Shown here piece by piece: positions 49,555-57,793 of a stretch of 64,000 nucleotides of DNA. The notes beneath the pieces were generated by a model. That model had not been told where the DNA came from and did not search any database. It saw only the letters and a list, made by a program, of their open reading frames with translations. Each line of letters starts with the position of its first letter. Position 1 is the first letter of the stretch. A program made the position numbers and the translations under genes. This stretch comes from Nocardia sp. BMG111209 (lineage in GTDB: Bacteria; Actinomycetota; Actinomycetes; Mycobacteriales; Mycobacteriaceae), in the NCBI RefSeq assembly GCF_000381925.1, contig NZ_KB907310.1, positions 558,001 to 622,000 on the forward strand. Reading direction: 5' to 3'.

Positions 49555-51632
49555 CGCCGCCGCGAATGCCCCCGCCCCGTTCGGTGGTCGAGGCATGGCG
49601 GGCCCTCGAGGCCGCCCTCGGCCTGCGCGCCCTGTTCGACCGTTCCCTGTGCGAGATGGAAAGTCTGTCCGGCGCGGTGCGCACCGAATGCCATCGGCTC
49701 GACGGCGGCGGCTGGCAGGGCGCGGCATACGACACCGTGCTGGACCATGTGGAAGCCGCGCATCACCGCAACCAACTGCTGTGGGATCGGCTGGAAACCC
49801 TGCGCGACACCGGCGCCGGGGCCCTGACCGACCTGCACTACACCGCCCTCGCCGCTCTCGACTACGCCGCCGACGCGGAGGCGGCCGGCTGTACGGTGGC
49901 CGACGACTGGACCGTCCACGCCGACCATCCCACCATCGCCGACGAATGGTCGGAGGTGCTCACCGAGGCACTCACCGCCGTCACCCGCGCCGCCGACCGC
50001 GGCCGCACCGCCATCCTCGGCGTGAGCAACGAATTCCGTTATCTGGCAGCGATGTTCGGCCTCCACACGCCGGACGACCCCACCCCCGGCGAATCTCCGG
50101 AAGCCGATGCTATTACCCCCGCATCGCATTTCGCCGATGCCGCCCCCGCAACGCATTTCGCTGATCCGGCCGGTGCCACCCGCGAGCCGTATTCCGCTGA
50201 TGCGGTCGGCGCGACCCGTGAGTCGTATGCCGCTGATGCGGTCGGCGCGACCCGTGAGTCGTATGCCGCGGATGCGGTCGGCGCGACCCGTGAGTCGCAT
50301 TTCGCGGATGTGGCCGGTGCCACCCGTGATCCGCAATCCGTCGATCCGGCCGATGCCGACCGCGAGCCTGCGTCCGGCGAGGCGGCCGAGGTTGCCGGAG
50401 CGCGTGCGGCGATTCCGGACGGCGAGTACGGGGACGAAAGTGCCGGAGACACCACATATTCCGATCCAGACAGCGCACGTACGGGCGAAAGCGTCGGAGG
50501 CACTGCGCATTACCGACAAGCTGTAGACACCGAGGAGGGGGACGACATGGGGGAGACTGGGCGGACGGACGACGTGGGGCCCGCGACGGACAGGGGCTCG
50601 GCCGACATCGGATCAGCGGGACACGCCGAGAGGGCCGGGCGGACAGTGACGGTCGAGGGCGATCATTCGTCCGGTGCCGAGGGCCCATCGGGTGAATCGC
50701 CCGTCGAGCCGCCGGAACGGTTCGGCGGCAACGGTATTCGACTGTCCGGGGTCGAGGCCGGGCAGGATGATGCGACGGTTGTGCCTCGGTATCCGCAGAG
50801 CGAACCCGATGCCGCCGCCGACTTCGCACGCGGCGATCCGAACTCGGCCGCTCTCCGGTCCGGCGACTTCGGCGTTGTCGACGCGGCGCCGCCGGGCGGA
50901 CCGCCGATGGATGAAGAGTCGACGGATATGGACGCTGCCGATGATGCCGCCGGGGAATTCGCTGACGACGCTGGTAGCTGGGATTCCGCCGACACGGAAC
51001 CCCTTGCCGCGGAGCACGAATCCGGCCTCGATGCGTTCGGCGTCGCCGCCCCGGCCACCTGGCACACCGGCCCGGTGCCCGGTCCGCACGGTGGTGTCAC
51101 GGTGGGGCAGCTCACGGCGATCATGCCGGACCTGTCGCCGGAACGGGCGGTGGAGTATCTGCCCGCGCTCAATGCCGCCATGGCGGAGGGTGGGATCACC
51201 ACACCGCTGCGGCAGGCAGCATTTCTGGCGCAGTTGGCGCACGAGAGCGGACAGCTGCGGTATTTCGAGGAGTTCGGCGACGACGGCTACTTCACTCAAT
51301 ACGACCCGGGGCAGCCGAACACAGCGGCCGGTAACACTCAGCCCGGTGACGGCCCGTTGTTCCACGGCCGCGGCCCGATCCAGCTGACGGGGCGTGGCAA
51401 CTATCGCGACGCCGGCCATGCCCTCGGGTTGGATCTGGAGGGCGATCCGGCGTCGGCGGCCCGTCCGGATATCGGATTCCGTGTCGCGCAATGGTATTGG
51501 AGTTCCCGCGCGATCAACGTTCTCGCCGACCTCGGTGATTTCGCGGCCGTCACGGCCGCGGTCAACGGTGGTCACAACGGCCTGGCCGAACGGGAGAGTT
51601 TCTACCGGCGCGCGCTGGAGGTGCTCCGATGA
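49551..51632 (+). CDS. WXG-type N-domain fused to a GH19 chitinase/lysozyme domain
   Basis: A 693-residue protein with no signal peptide. Residues 1-150 are helical with WXG at Trp55 (GGGWQGAAYD). Residues 208-279 are 12-residue GATRESYAADAV repeats, followed by a long acidic disordered linker (280-510). Residues about 514-693 are a glycoside hydrolase 19 domain: FLAQLAHESG with proposed catalytic Glu565, YFEEFG with Glu573/574, GRGPIQLTGRGNYRDAG and WYWSSRAIN. GH19 enzymes cut chitin or, in endolysins, peptidoglycan. It is coupled both ways by ATGA overlaps. Confidence 0.82.
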   Translation: MTPPRMPPPRSVVEAWRALEAALGLRALFDRSLCEMESLSGAVRTECHRLDGGGWQGAAYDTVLDHVEAAHHRNQLLWDRLETLRDTGAGALTDLHYTALAALDYAADAEAAGCTVADDWTVHADHPTIADEWSEVLTEALTAVTRAADRGRTAILGVSNEFRYLAAMFGLHTPDDPTPGESPEADAITPASHFADAAPATHFADPAGATREPYSADAVGATRESYAADAVGATRESYAADAVGATRESHFADVAGATRDPQSVDPADADREPASGEAAEVAGARAAIPDGEYGDESAGDTTYSDPDSARTGESVGGTAHYRQAVDTEEGDDMGETGRTDDVGPATDRGSADIGSAGHAERAGRTVTVEGDHSSGAEGPSGESPVEPPERFGGNGIRLSGVEAGQDDATVVPRYPQSEPDAAADFARGDPNSAALRSGDFGVVDAAPPGGPPMDEESTDMDAADDAAGEFADDAGSWDSADTEPLAAEHESGLDAFGVAAPATWHTGPVPGPHGGVTVGQLTAIMPDLSPERAVEYLPALNAAMAEGGITTPLRQAAFLAQLAHESGQLRYFEEFGDDGYFTQYDPGQPNTAAGNTQPGDGPLFHGRGPIQLTGRGNYRDAGHALGLDLEGDPASAARPDIGFRVAQWYWSSRAINVLADLGDFAAVTAAVNGGHNGLAERESFYRRALEVLR
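50172..50351 (+). repeat. in-frame 36-bp repeat in the GH19 fusion gene
   Basis: Five units from 50172 at 36-bp steps encoding GATREPYSADAV and variants, with a degenerate sixth to 50387. The second and third (50208, 50244) differ by one base. All keep the reading frame. Confidence 0.9.
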
Positions 51633-52798
51633 TCGGCGGGCCGGTACGGCGCCGGGTATTTCCGTTGTGCGCCTGCCGATTTCCGCGCGGTCGCCGGGTT
51701 GCCGTGGTGTCGGCGATCGTGTGGTTGCTGTTCGCCACCGGTTGTGCCGTACGGCTGCCGCTCCCGGGCGCCGGGCGCTCCGGCGTGGCGTTGCGCGGCA
51801 GTGTCGCCGTCGGCCCGCCGGAGCGTCCGTTCGTATTCCGTTCCGCCAGCGAGATCGTGCTGGCGACTCGGGATCGCATGATCGCGCGGCATCCCGGCCA
51901 CTACACCGATGCCGGTTTCACCCGGGACAATTCGCACGTCTACGCACTGGATGCCACGGGTACGGTGCGGGCGGTGGAGGCCCGCGGCGGCACGATGCTG
52001 CCCGGCTCGATCGACTGCCGCTGTGACCGGGTGTTCCCGCTGCACGATACGACCGTCGGCTGGTGGCGCCCGCCCGGCGACTTCGTGCAGGCGGATCTGC
52101 ACGAACCGAATCCAGCTGTGCGCGTGACGATTTCGCTGCCACCTCCGGAGGATCCGGTTGCTCCGGGCAACCTGCTGGGCGTGGCGCGGCTGCTGGCCGC
52201 CGACGATCGGACACTGGTGCTCGCCGAGACCGAGTCCCCGCCGGGAGCGAGCTGGGGTCTGACCCATCTCTTCTCGGCCGAGACCGATACCGGTGCCGTA
52301 CGTCCCCTCGGCCGGATCGACGGAGTCAACACCGCGGTCGATCGGGTCGCCCTGCACCCGTCGGGCCGGGAACTGGCCATGCCGGGTTATCAGCGCGACG
52401 GAAAGACCTGCGGCACCGCGAGATTGCTGTGGATGGAGCTGTCCGCCGCCCGGCCGGAACGGCTCGACCTGCCACCGGACGCCGGCTGTTCGATCCTGAT
52501 CGACGTCCGCTGGGACGCCGGGGTGCTCACCGTCGCCGAATTGCAGTGGCAGCCGGGCACTCCGGACCGGCCGACCGCCGGTGTGGTCTGGTCGCGGCGC
52601 GGCGCGGGATGGGAGCGCCGCGGTGGTGACGACGTGCTCCGGCATCTCACCCTCACACCGTCGGCAACGGTCCAGCTGCGGCGCGGCGACCACGATCGCG
52701 TGCACACCGAGCACACCGGTGAACTGGTGCTGGCCACGGACGACGAGGTCCGGGTACTGGCGCACGATGTGCTCGAGGTCCGCCTGCCCTACCCCTGA
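51629..52798 (+). CDS. lipoprotein with beta-propeller-like body
   Basis: A 389-residue predicted lipoprotein: basic N-terminus, hydrophobic helix and lipobox FATGC (Cys39), so it would sit on the outer face of the membrane. The rest shows repeated beta-strand blocks (FTRDNSHVYALDATGTVRAV, RVALHPSGRELAMPGY, GELVLATDDEVRVLA), suggesting a propeller. It overlaps the GH19 gene by ATGA. An immunity or anchoring role for that enzyme is possible but unproven. Its stop lies inside a tandem repeat. Confidence 0.75.
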   Translation: MIGGPVRRRVFPLCACRFPRGRRVAVVSAIVWLLFATGCAVRLPLPGAGRSGVALRGSVAVGPPERPFVFRSASEIVLATRDRMIARHPGHYTDAGFTRDNSHVYALDATGTVRAVEARGGTMLPGSIDCRCDRVFPLHDTTVGWWRPPGDFVQADLHEPNPAVRVTISLPPPEDPVAPGNLLGVARLLAADDRTLVLAETESPPGASWGLTHLFSAETDTGAVRPLGRIDGVNTAVDRVALHPSGRELAMPGYQRDGKTCGTARLLWMELSAARPERLDLPPDAGCSILIDVRWDAGVLTVAELQWQPGTPDRPTAGVVWSRRGAGWERRGGDDVLRHLTLTPSATVQLRRGDHDRVHTEHTGELVLATDDEVRVLAHDVLEVRLPYP

Positions 52799-52886
52799 GC
52801 GGGCAAGCCGTCCTCTACCCCTGAGCGGGCAAGCCGTTCCCTATCCCTGAGCGGGCAATCCGTCCTTATCCCTGAGCGGGCAGGTC
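52793..52886. repeat. ~25-bp tandem repeat across two convergent 3' ends
   Basis: Four copies of CCCTGAGCGGGCAAGCCGTC and flanks start at 52793, 52818, 52845 and 52870. The first copy contains the lipoprotein stop codon and the last encodes, on the minus strand, the final residues LPAQG of the DUF167 protein. Confidence 0.9.
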
Positions 52887-53108
52887 GATCTCGAACCGCT
52901 TGAACCGGGAGGTGGCGCCGCCGGTCAGTCGCACCGCGCTCTTGGGAACACGGAAGTGCCGGGCCAGCGCCTCGGCGGCGGCCCGGTTGGCCTTGCCCTC
53001 GACCGCCGGAGCGCGCACGTACACCTGCAGCGTGCCGTCCGCCGCCGTCTGCACCAGCGGACCCTTGCTGCTGTTGGGCTTGACGACCACCCGGATCACC
53101 GTCGGCAC
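52866..53108 (-). CDS. DUF167 (YggU-like) protein
   Basis: An 80-residue protein of the DUF167 family: VVVKPNSSKGP, YVRAPAVEGKANRAAAEALA and VRLTGGATSRFKRFEI. Function unknown. It starts at a GTG with GGAG six bases upstream. The end lies in a tandem repeat. Confidence 0.88.
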   Translation of the reverse strand: MPTVIRVVVKPNSSKGPLVQTAADGTLQVYVRAPAVEGKANRAAAEALARHFRVPKSAVRLTGGATSRFKRFEIDLPAQG

Positions 53109-53126
53109 CGGCGGCTCCGATCGGTG

Positions 53127-53591
53127 TCACACGCCACCCGGGAACCCCAGCTGCCGCCACGCCTCGTACACGGCGACCGCCGCCGCGTTCGACAGGTTCA
53201 TCGAGCGCCGGCCGGGCAGCATCGGGATGCGCACCCCGTCGGTGACGAGCGGGTCGGCGATCACCTCGTCGGGCAGCCCGGTGGGTTCCGGCCCGAACAG
53301 CAGGACATCGCCCCGGCGGTACTCGATATCGGTGTAGCGGCGGGTGGCGCGTGCGGTGAACGCGAACACCCGTTCCGGTGTGATCGCCGCCCAGGCGGCC
53401 GCCAGATCCCGGTGCACCCGCACCGACGCGAGGTCGTGGTAGTCCAGTCCGGCGCGCCGGAGCTTCGGCTCGGACAGATCGAATCCGAGCGGTTCGATCA
53501 GATGTAGTTCGCACCCGGTGCCGGCGACCAGCCGGATCGCGTTACCCGTGTTCGGTGGTATGCGAGGTTCGAAGAACACCAGATGAAGCAC
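53127..53591 (-). CDS. trmL: tRNA (cytidine/uridine-34 2'-O)-methyltransferase TrmL
   Basis: A 154-residue SPOUT methyltransferase that 2'-O-methylates the tRNA wobble base. NTGNAIRLVAGTG, LLFGPEPTGLPDEV and the trefoil-knot MNLSNAAAVAVYEAWRQLG are the SpoU motifs. It is followed 18 bp later by DUF167. It starts at a GTG (53591). Confidence 0.92.
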   Translation of the reverse strand: MLHLVFFEPRIPPNTGNAIRLVAGTGCELHLIEPLGFDLSEPKLRRAGLDYHDLASVRVHRDLAAAWAAITPERVFAFTARATRRYTDIEYRRGDVLLFGPEPTGLPDEVIADPLVTDGVRIPMLPGRRSMNLSNAAAVAVYEAWRQLGFPGGV

Positions 53592-53665
53592 GCGGGCCAG
53601 TATCCCCGGCCGGTCCGCGATCGAGCGACCCGCCCCGACCCGGGCGGGGATGCGAGAATCGGAAC

Positions 53666-53983
53666 GTGACCGAGACCCCTGTGACCCTGCCGTCGCGCTC
53701 CGCAGCAGTCGGGCGGTTCTTCCGCACCCACCTGCCGATGTCGCTGGTGGTGGCGGTGCTGGTGGTGGCGGTGGTGTTCGTCGCGGAGGATCGGTGGCGG
53801 CGTGGCGCGTTCTTCGTCGGGGGCGCGGTCCTGCTGGCGGCCGCGCTGCGGCTGTGTGTCCCGACCGCCCGGGTGGGCCTGCTGGCGGTGCGCAGCAGGC
53901 CCTTCGACATCGCGGCCTACGCCGTGCTCGGCGGGGCCATCGTCACCCTGGCCGCGACGATCAGCAGTCTGGGTGTCGACTGA
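53666..53983 (+). CDS. DUF3017 small membrane protein
   Basis: A 105-residue protein with two or three membrane helices ([47 protein letters not shown]). Unknown function. Its 3' end overlaps the convergent metX 3' end by 23 bp. Confidence 0.75.
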   Translation: MTETPVTLPSRSAAVGRFFRTHLPMSLVVAVLVVAVVFVAEDRWRRGAFFVGGAVLLAAALRLCVPTARVGLLAVRSRPFDIAAYAVLGGAIVTLAATISSLGVD

Positions 53984-55130
53984 CCGAGCCGTCGCGGGCG
54001 GATCGGGCCAGATCCATCGTCTGGACCAGTAACTTGCCGACCGCGGTGGTCTCGGTGAGGAAGCCGTCGTGCCCGTCGCGGGAATGCACGATCTCGAGTC
54101 CCCGGCAACCGGGCAGCAGATCCGCCAGCTCCTGCTGGGTACGCAGCGGGTACAGCCGATCGGAGTCGACACCGCCCACCACGCACGGCACCGCGGTACT
54201 CGCCAGCGCGGCCTCGATGCCGCCGCGGCCGCGGCCCACGTCGTGGCGGTTCATCGCCTCGGTGAGCAGTACGTAGGTGGCCGGATCGAACCGGGCGACC
54301 AGCTTGTCGGCCTGGTGTTCCAGGTAGCTCTGCACCGCGTAGCGGCCGCCGGTCCGGGGATCCTCGCCCTGCTGGGCCTGATTCTCGAAGCGGTGGTCGA
54401 GCTCGAACTCGGTGCGATAGGTCAGATGCGCGATGCGGCGGGCCAGGCCCATCCCGGTCCGCGGCGTGCGGCCGGTGCCGTGATAATCGCCACCCTGCCA
54501 ATCCGGATCGGCGGTGATGGCCGCGATCTGGGTGGTCTGGGTGCCGATCTGATCGGCGGTGGCACGTGCGCCGACGGCCAGGATCAGCGCGGCGCCGACG
54601 CGCTGCGGGTACCCGACCATCCACTCCAGCACCCGCATACCGCCCATGGATCCGCCGACCACCGCGGCCACCCGGTCGATGCCCAGCAGATCGGCCAGCA
54701 TCACCTCGGCGGTCACCTGGTCGCGGATGGAGATCTCGGGAAACCTTGTGCCCCAGGGCTTTCCGTCCGGAGCGGGACTCGTCGGCCCGGTGCTGCCCTT
54801 GCAGCCGCCGAGCACGTTGGTGGCGATCACACACCATTCGTCGGTGTCCAGCGGCGCACCCGGTCCGACGATGCCGTCCCACCAGCCCGCCAGCTGATGC
54901 AGGCGGTCCGGCGCGCCGATCACGTGCGAGTCACCGGTGAGGGCGTGCTCGACGAGCACCACATTGTCCAGATTCGGTGACAGCTCACCCCAGCGCTGCA
55001 CGGCGAGAATCGCGTCGGGGACGACCGCCCCGCTCTCCAGCCGCACATCCCCGAGGGCGACGGTGCCCAGGGTGCCGTCGGCGGGCGGCAACAGGGCCGC
55101 TGCGGTCCGTGCGTCGATGTCCACGGTCAC
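53961..55130 (-). CDS. metX: homoserine O-acetyltransferase
   Basis: The first committed step of methionine synthesis (homoserine plus acetyl-CoA). A 389-residue alpha/beta-hydrolase-fold enzyme: [26 protein letters not shown], nucleophile elbow [12 protein letters not shown] and [10 protein letters not shown] with the catalytic Asp and His. It starts at a GTG whose first bases are the stop codon of a 46-codon ORF (GTGA), so initiation is probably by coupling to it. A SAM-IV riboswitch lies 185 bp upstream of this start. Confidence 0.95.
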   Translation of the reverse strand: MTVDIDARTAAALLPPADGTLGTVALGDVRLESGAVVPDAILAVQRWGELSPNLDNVVLVEHALTGDSHVIGAPDRLHQLAGWWDGIVGPGAPLDTDEWCVIATNVLGGCKGSTGPTSPAPDGKPWGTRFPEISIRDQVTAEVMLADLLGIDRVAAVVGGSMGGMRVLEWMVGYPQRVGAALILAVGARATADQIGTQTTQIAAITADPDWQGGDYHGTGRTPRTGMGLARRIAHLTYRTEFELDHRFENQAQQGEDPRTGGRYAVQSYLEHQADKLVARFDPATYVLLTEAMNRHDVGRGRGGIEAALASTAVPCVVGGVDSDRLYPLRTQQELADLLPGCRGLEIVHSRDGHDGFLTETTAVGKLLVQTMDLARSARDGSVSRHPDC

Positions 55131-55267
55131 CGCGCCGCCACCGTGCCGGACCCGGGATACACCGCAGCGAACGAGAAGTCACGCACCCCTTCGAGGGTAG
55201 CGAGGCGATGGCGAACGCCCGATACGTCCGCGGCGCAACCGATACCGGGCGCAATGGGGTTACTCAT
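55127..55267 (-). CDS. 46-residue ORF in the metX leader
   Basis: A short ORF ([20 protein letters not shown]...) that begins after AGGAG with seven bases spacing and ends in a stop that overlaps the metX GTG by 4 bp. Unlike a random leader it has a good ribosome site and actinobacterial codon use. It would make metX expression depend on its own translation. No match to a known leader peptide or MetY fragment was recognised. Confidence 0.6.
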   Translation of the reverse strand: MSNPIAPGIGCAADVSGVRHRLATLEGVRDFSFAAVYPGSGTVAAR

Positions 55268-55314
55268 GGTCGTGCTCCTGACGTCGCGCTTGCTTCCGGC
55301 CTTCTCGGAAGCCC

Positions 55315-55393
55315 GGTCATCACCCGGAGCACCCCACCGCAACTGGAGGGTTGCCGACCAGCGAGCCGGGGCTTGGCGCTGGTGCTCATGACC
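55315..55393 (-). promoter_or_regulatory. SAM-IV riboswitch aptamer
   Basis: On the minus strand it opens GGTCATGAGCACCAGCG, then AAGCCCCGGCT, GCTGGTCGGCAACCCTCC, GCGGTGGGGTGCTCCGGGTG and closes ATGACC. These blocks are the SAM-IV consensus as I know it, common before metX in actinomycetes. P1 is GGTCAT/ATGACC, and a 7-bp hairpin (GCTTCCG/CGGAAGC, 55292-55312) follows. It probably lowers metX expression when S-adenosylmethionine is plentiful. Confidence 0.88.
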
Positions 55394-55403
55394 TGCCCTG
55401 GAT

Positions 55404-55432
55404 GGTATCGGATTGCGTTCCGATGCTGTCAA
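55404..55432 (-). promoter_or_regulatory. metX promoter
   Basis: TTGACA (55432-55427), exactly 17 bp, then GATACC (55409-55404) on the minus strand, ending about 10 bp before the aptamer. The spacer holds ATCGGA/TCCGAT inverted arms (55407-55424). It lies in the 54 bp after the tetR stop. Confidence 0.75.
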
Positions 55433-55447
55433 AGGGTTGCGCCGGAG

Positions 55448-56107
55448 TTACTCGGCAGCGGCCATCGGACGCGCGCACACCCGCTGGAACTCGTCGTAGG
55501 CCGCCTGCACGGCCCGGACCATCAGGTCCGGGGCGGCCGCCGGGGGGCATTCGGCCAGCGCGCTGTCGCACTCCATACCGGTGCGGATGACGGCGTGCCA
55601 GGTGGCGGCGATCAGGCGTACGGTCAGTGAGTCGGCATCGAGGCCGAGGCGCTCGCCGAGCGCCGCGTTGAGCTCGGCGGTCTTGGTATCGATGAAGTCC
55701 ATGCTGCGCGAGCGCACCGCGGCGCTGGCCCGCATGATCCGCTGCATCTGCTGGAACCACGAGAACGGCAGCGTCTCGTCGGTGGTGCTGAGCTCGGCCA
55801 CGACCAGGTGGGCATTGCGCAGCGCGAGCAGTTCGTTGCCGGTGATGGGCTGATTGCGCAGCTCGACGGCGACGCGCCGGCCCCACTCCTCGGTGGGAGC
55901 CAGGATGATGTCCTCTTTGAGTTCGAAGTACCGGTTCACCGTGCGTGGCGAGACGTCGGCGGCGTCGGCGATCTGCTCGACGGTCGTCGCCTCGAAGCCC
56001 TGACTGTCGCAGAGCTGCAGCGCAACTTCGATGATCCGGCGCCGGGTCTGCTCCTTCTTGCGTTCGCGCAGACCGGCCCGGGGCTGACAGGACGAGGAGC
56101 CGAGCAT
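55448..56107 (-). CDS. TetR-family transcription regulator
   Basis: A 219-residue TetR regulator: TRRRIIEVALQLCDSQGFEA, then HTH TTVEQIADAADVSPRTVNRY with FELKEDII. Its helical ligand domain follows. It is divergent from a drug/proton antiporter, with palindromes between, so it probably represses that pump. Confidence 0.9.
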   Translation of the reverse strand: MLGSSSCQPRAGLRERKKEQTRRRIIEVALQLCDSQGFEATTVEQIADAADVSPRTVNRYFELKEDIILAPTEEWGRRVAVELRNQPITGNELLALRNAHLVVAELSTTDETLPFSWFQQMQRIMRASAAVRSRSMDFIDTKTAELNAALGERLGLDADSLTVRLIAATWHAVIRTGMECDSALAECPPAAAPDLMVRAVQAAYDEFQRVCARPMAAAE

Positions 56108-56152
56108 CTACGCATTCTAACTCCGTGTTACGAGTTCATGACCAGAGATGCC

Positions 56153-56173
56153 AAATGTCGCAGTCAGACATTT
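56153..56173. promoter_or_regulatory. candidate TetR operator AAATGTC-N7-GACATTT
   Basis: A perfect 7-7-7 inverted repeat in the tetR-MFS intergenic region, 46 bp from the tetR start. It is the best operator candidate for the adjacent TetR. Confidence 0.6.
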
Positions 56174-56179
56174 TTCTCT

Positions 56180-56215
56180 TGACGCCATTTGACTGGCGGT
56201 GACACGATGGCGTCA
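56180..56215. promoter_or_regulatory. second inverted repeat TGACGCCAT / ATGGCGTCA
   Basis: Nine-base arms at 56180-56188 and 56207-56215 with an 18-base centre. TTGACG at 56179 could be the -35 of the transporter gene. A stem in mRNA or a spaced operator are both possible. Confidence 0.45.
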
Positions 56216-56244
56216 TCTTGCTTCCTACTCAGGAGTTCTCCCCC

Positions 56245-57741
56245 ATGACCGACCTCGGGATCGCAGTACACGAATCCCCGGCCACCGACGCCGAGCGCGG
56301 TCGCTCGACCCGGTGGTGGGCCCTGGGCGTGCTCGCCCTGGCTCAACTGATGGTGGTGCTCGACGCCACCATCGTCACGATCTCGCTGCCGTTCGCCCAG
56401 CGTGACCTGCACATCAGTGACGGCGACAAGCAGTGGATGCTCACCGCGTACACGCTCATCTTCGGCGGTCTGCTGCTGCTCGGCGGCCGGCTCGCCGACT
56501 ACCTCGGCCGCCGGCGGATGTTCCTGATCGGCCTGGTCGGCTTCGCCGCCGCCTCGGCCCTGGCCGGACTGGCCCAGAACGCCGGCGAGCTGTTCGCCGG
56601 CCGGGCATTGCAGGGCGCGTTCGCGGCCGTGCTGGCCCCGGCGGCGCTGTCGCTGGTCTCGGTGACCTTCACCGAACCGCGCGAGCGGGCGCGGGCCTTC
56701 GGCGCCTTCGCCGGGGTGTCCGCCGGTGGCGCGGCCATCGGCCTGATCGTCGGCGGCGCGCTCACCGAGTACGCCGACTGGCGCTGGTGCCTGCTGGTCA
56801 ACACGCCGGTGGCGTTGCTGGCCCTGGTCGGCGCGTTCGCCTTCGTCATCCGCGATGTGCCCGCCCCGCGGACCGGCGGCTACGACGTGCCCGGCGCGGT
56901 GACCGTCACCCTCGGCCTGATCTCGATCGTGTACGGATTCAGCCGTGCCGCCGAGGACGGCTGGCTGGCCGCCACCACGCTCGCGCTGCTGATCGCCGGT
57001 GTCGCGCTGCTCGCGGCCTTCGTCGTGATCGAACGCCGTTCGGTCAACCCGCTGCTGCCGTTGCACATCCCCGGTGAGATCAACCGCGGCGGCTCCTATC
57101 TGGTGGCACTGCTGGTGCCGATCGCCATGTTCGCGATGTTCATCAACCTGAGCTACTACCTGCAGGTCACCCTCGGGTACAGCTCGCTGAAGGCCGGTGT
57201 CGCGTTCCTGCCGTTCCCGATCGGCATCATCATCTCCGCCGGGGTCACCAGCACCCTGCTGCCCCGCATCGGCCCGCGGCCGCTGATGATCGGCGGCGGC
57301 ATCCTCGGCATCGCGGGACTGGTCTACCTGGCCCAGCTGCACTACGGCGCCGGTTTCGGCGTGAGCGTGCTGCCGGCCATCTCGCTGATCGCGCTCGGCA
57401 TGGGCGCGCTGTTCGTCTCGATGCAGACCACGGCCATGCATCAGGTGGAGGCCGAGGACTCCGGCGTCGCCAGCGCGCTGCTCAACGCCGCCCAGCAGGT
57501 CGGCGGCGCGATCGGCACCGCCCTGCTCACCAGCATCTCGGTGCAGGTCGCGCAGCGCTATGCCGAGCACCACGCGACCGTCGACCACGTCGCCGCCCGC
57601 GCGGCCATCCACAGCTACGACGTGGCCTTCTACATCGGCGCGGGATTCTTCGCGGCGGCCATCCTGATCGTGGCGCTGATGATCCGCGACAAGCCGGAAC
57701 ACCTGCTCGAGGGCGCCGAGCACGTCTCGGTCGGTGTCTGA
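56245..57741 (+). CDS. MFS drug/proton antiporter (DHA2 type)
   Basis: A 498-residue inner-membrane efflux pump with about 14 helices. VLDATIVTISLPFAQRDL is DHA2 motif D1, GGRLADYLGRRRMFLIGL is motif A, and AFGAFAGVSAGGAAIGLIVGG is the antiporter motif C. The linked TetR suggests induction by a toxic ligand. AGGAG lies nine bases before ATG 56245. Confidence 0.92.
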   Translation: MTDLGIAVHESPATDAERGRSTRWWALGVLALAQLMVVLDATIVTISLPFAQRDLHISDGDKQWMLTAYTLIFGGLLLLGGRLADYLGRRRMFLIGLVGFAAASALAGLAQNAGELFAGRALQGAFAAVLAPAALSLVSVTFTEPRERARAFGAFAGVSAGGAAIGLIVGGALTEYADWRWCLLVNTPVALLALVGAFAFVIRDVPAPRTGGYDVPGAVTVTLGLISIVYGFSRAAEDGWLAATTLALLIAGVALLAAFVVIERRSVNPLLPLHIPGEINRGGSYLVALLVPIAMFAMFINLSYYLQVTLGYSSLKAGVAFLPFPIGIIISAGVTSTLLPRIGPRPLMIGGGILGIAGLVYLAQLHYGAGFGVSVLPAISLIALGMGALFVSMQTTAMHQVEAEDSGVASALLNAAQQVGGAIGTALLTSISVQVAQRYAEHHATVDHVAARAAIHSYDVAFYIGAGFFAAAILIVALMIRDKPEHLLEGAEHVSVGV

Positions 57742-57754
57742 TATCTCACACTCC

Positions 57755-57793
57755 GGCGGTGCCGGGCGCCGATTCGCGGCGCCCGGCACCGCC
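57755..57793 (+). terminator. 17-bp terminator-like hairpin after the MFS gene
   Basis: GGCGGTGCCGGGCGCCG (57755-57771) and CGGCGCCCGGCACCGCC (57777-57793), loop ATTCG. A perfect stem, no T tract, 13 bp after the stop. Confidence 0.85.

Noticed and set aside
51092..51632. GH19 domain as a prophage endolysin
   Set aside because: No holin, tail or capsid genes are nearby, and the domain is fused to a WXG segment in a coupled operon.
55315..55393. SAM-I or SAM-II riboswitch
   Set aside because: The AAGCCCCGGCT and GGTGGGGTGC blocks and actinobacterial metX context fit SAM-IV; SAM-I's CTTATC/kink-turn pattern is absent.
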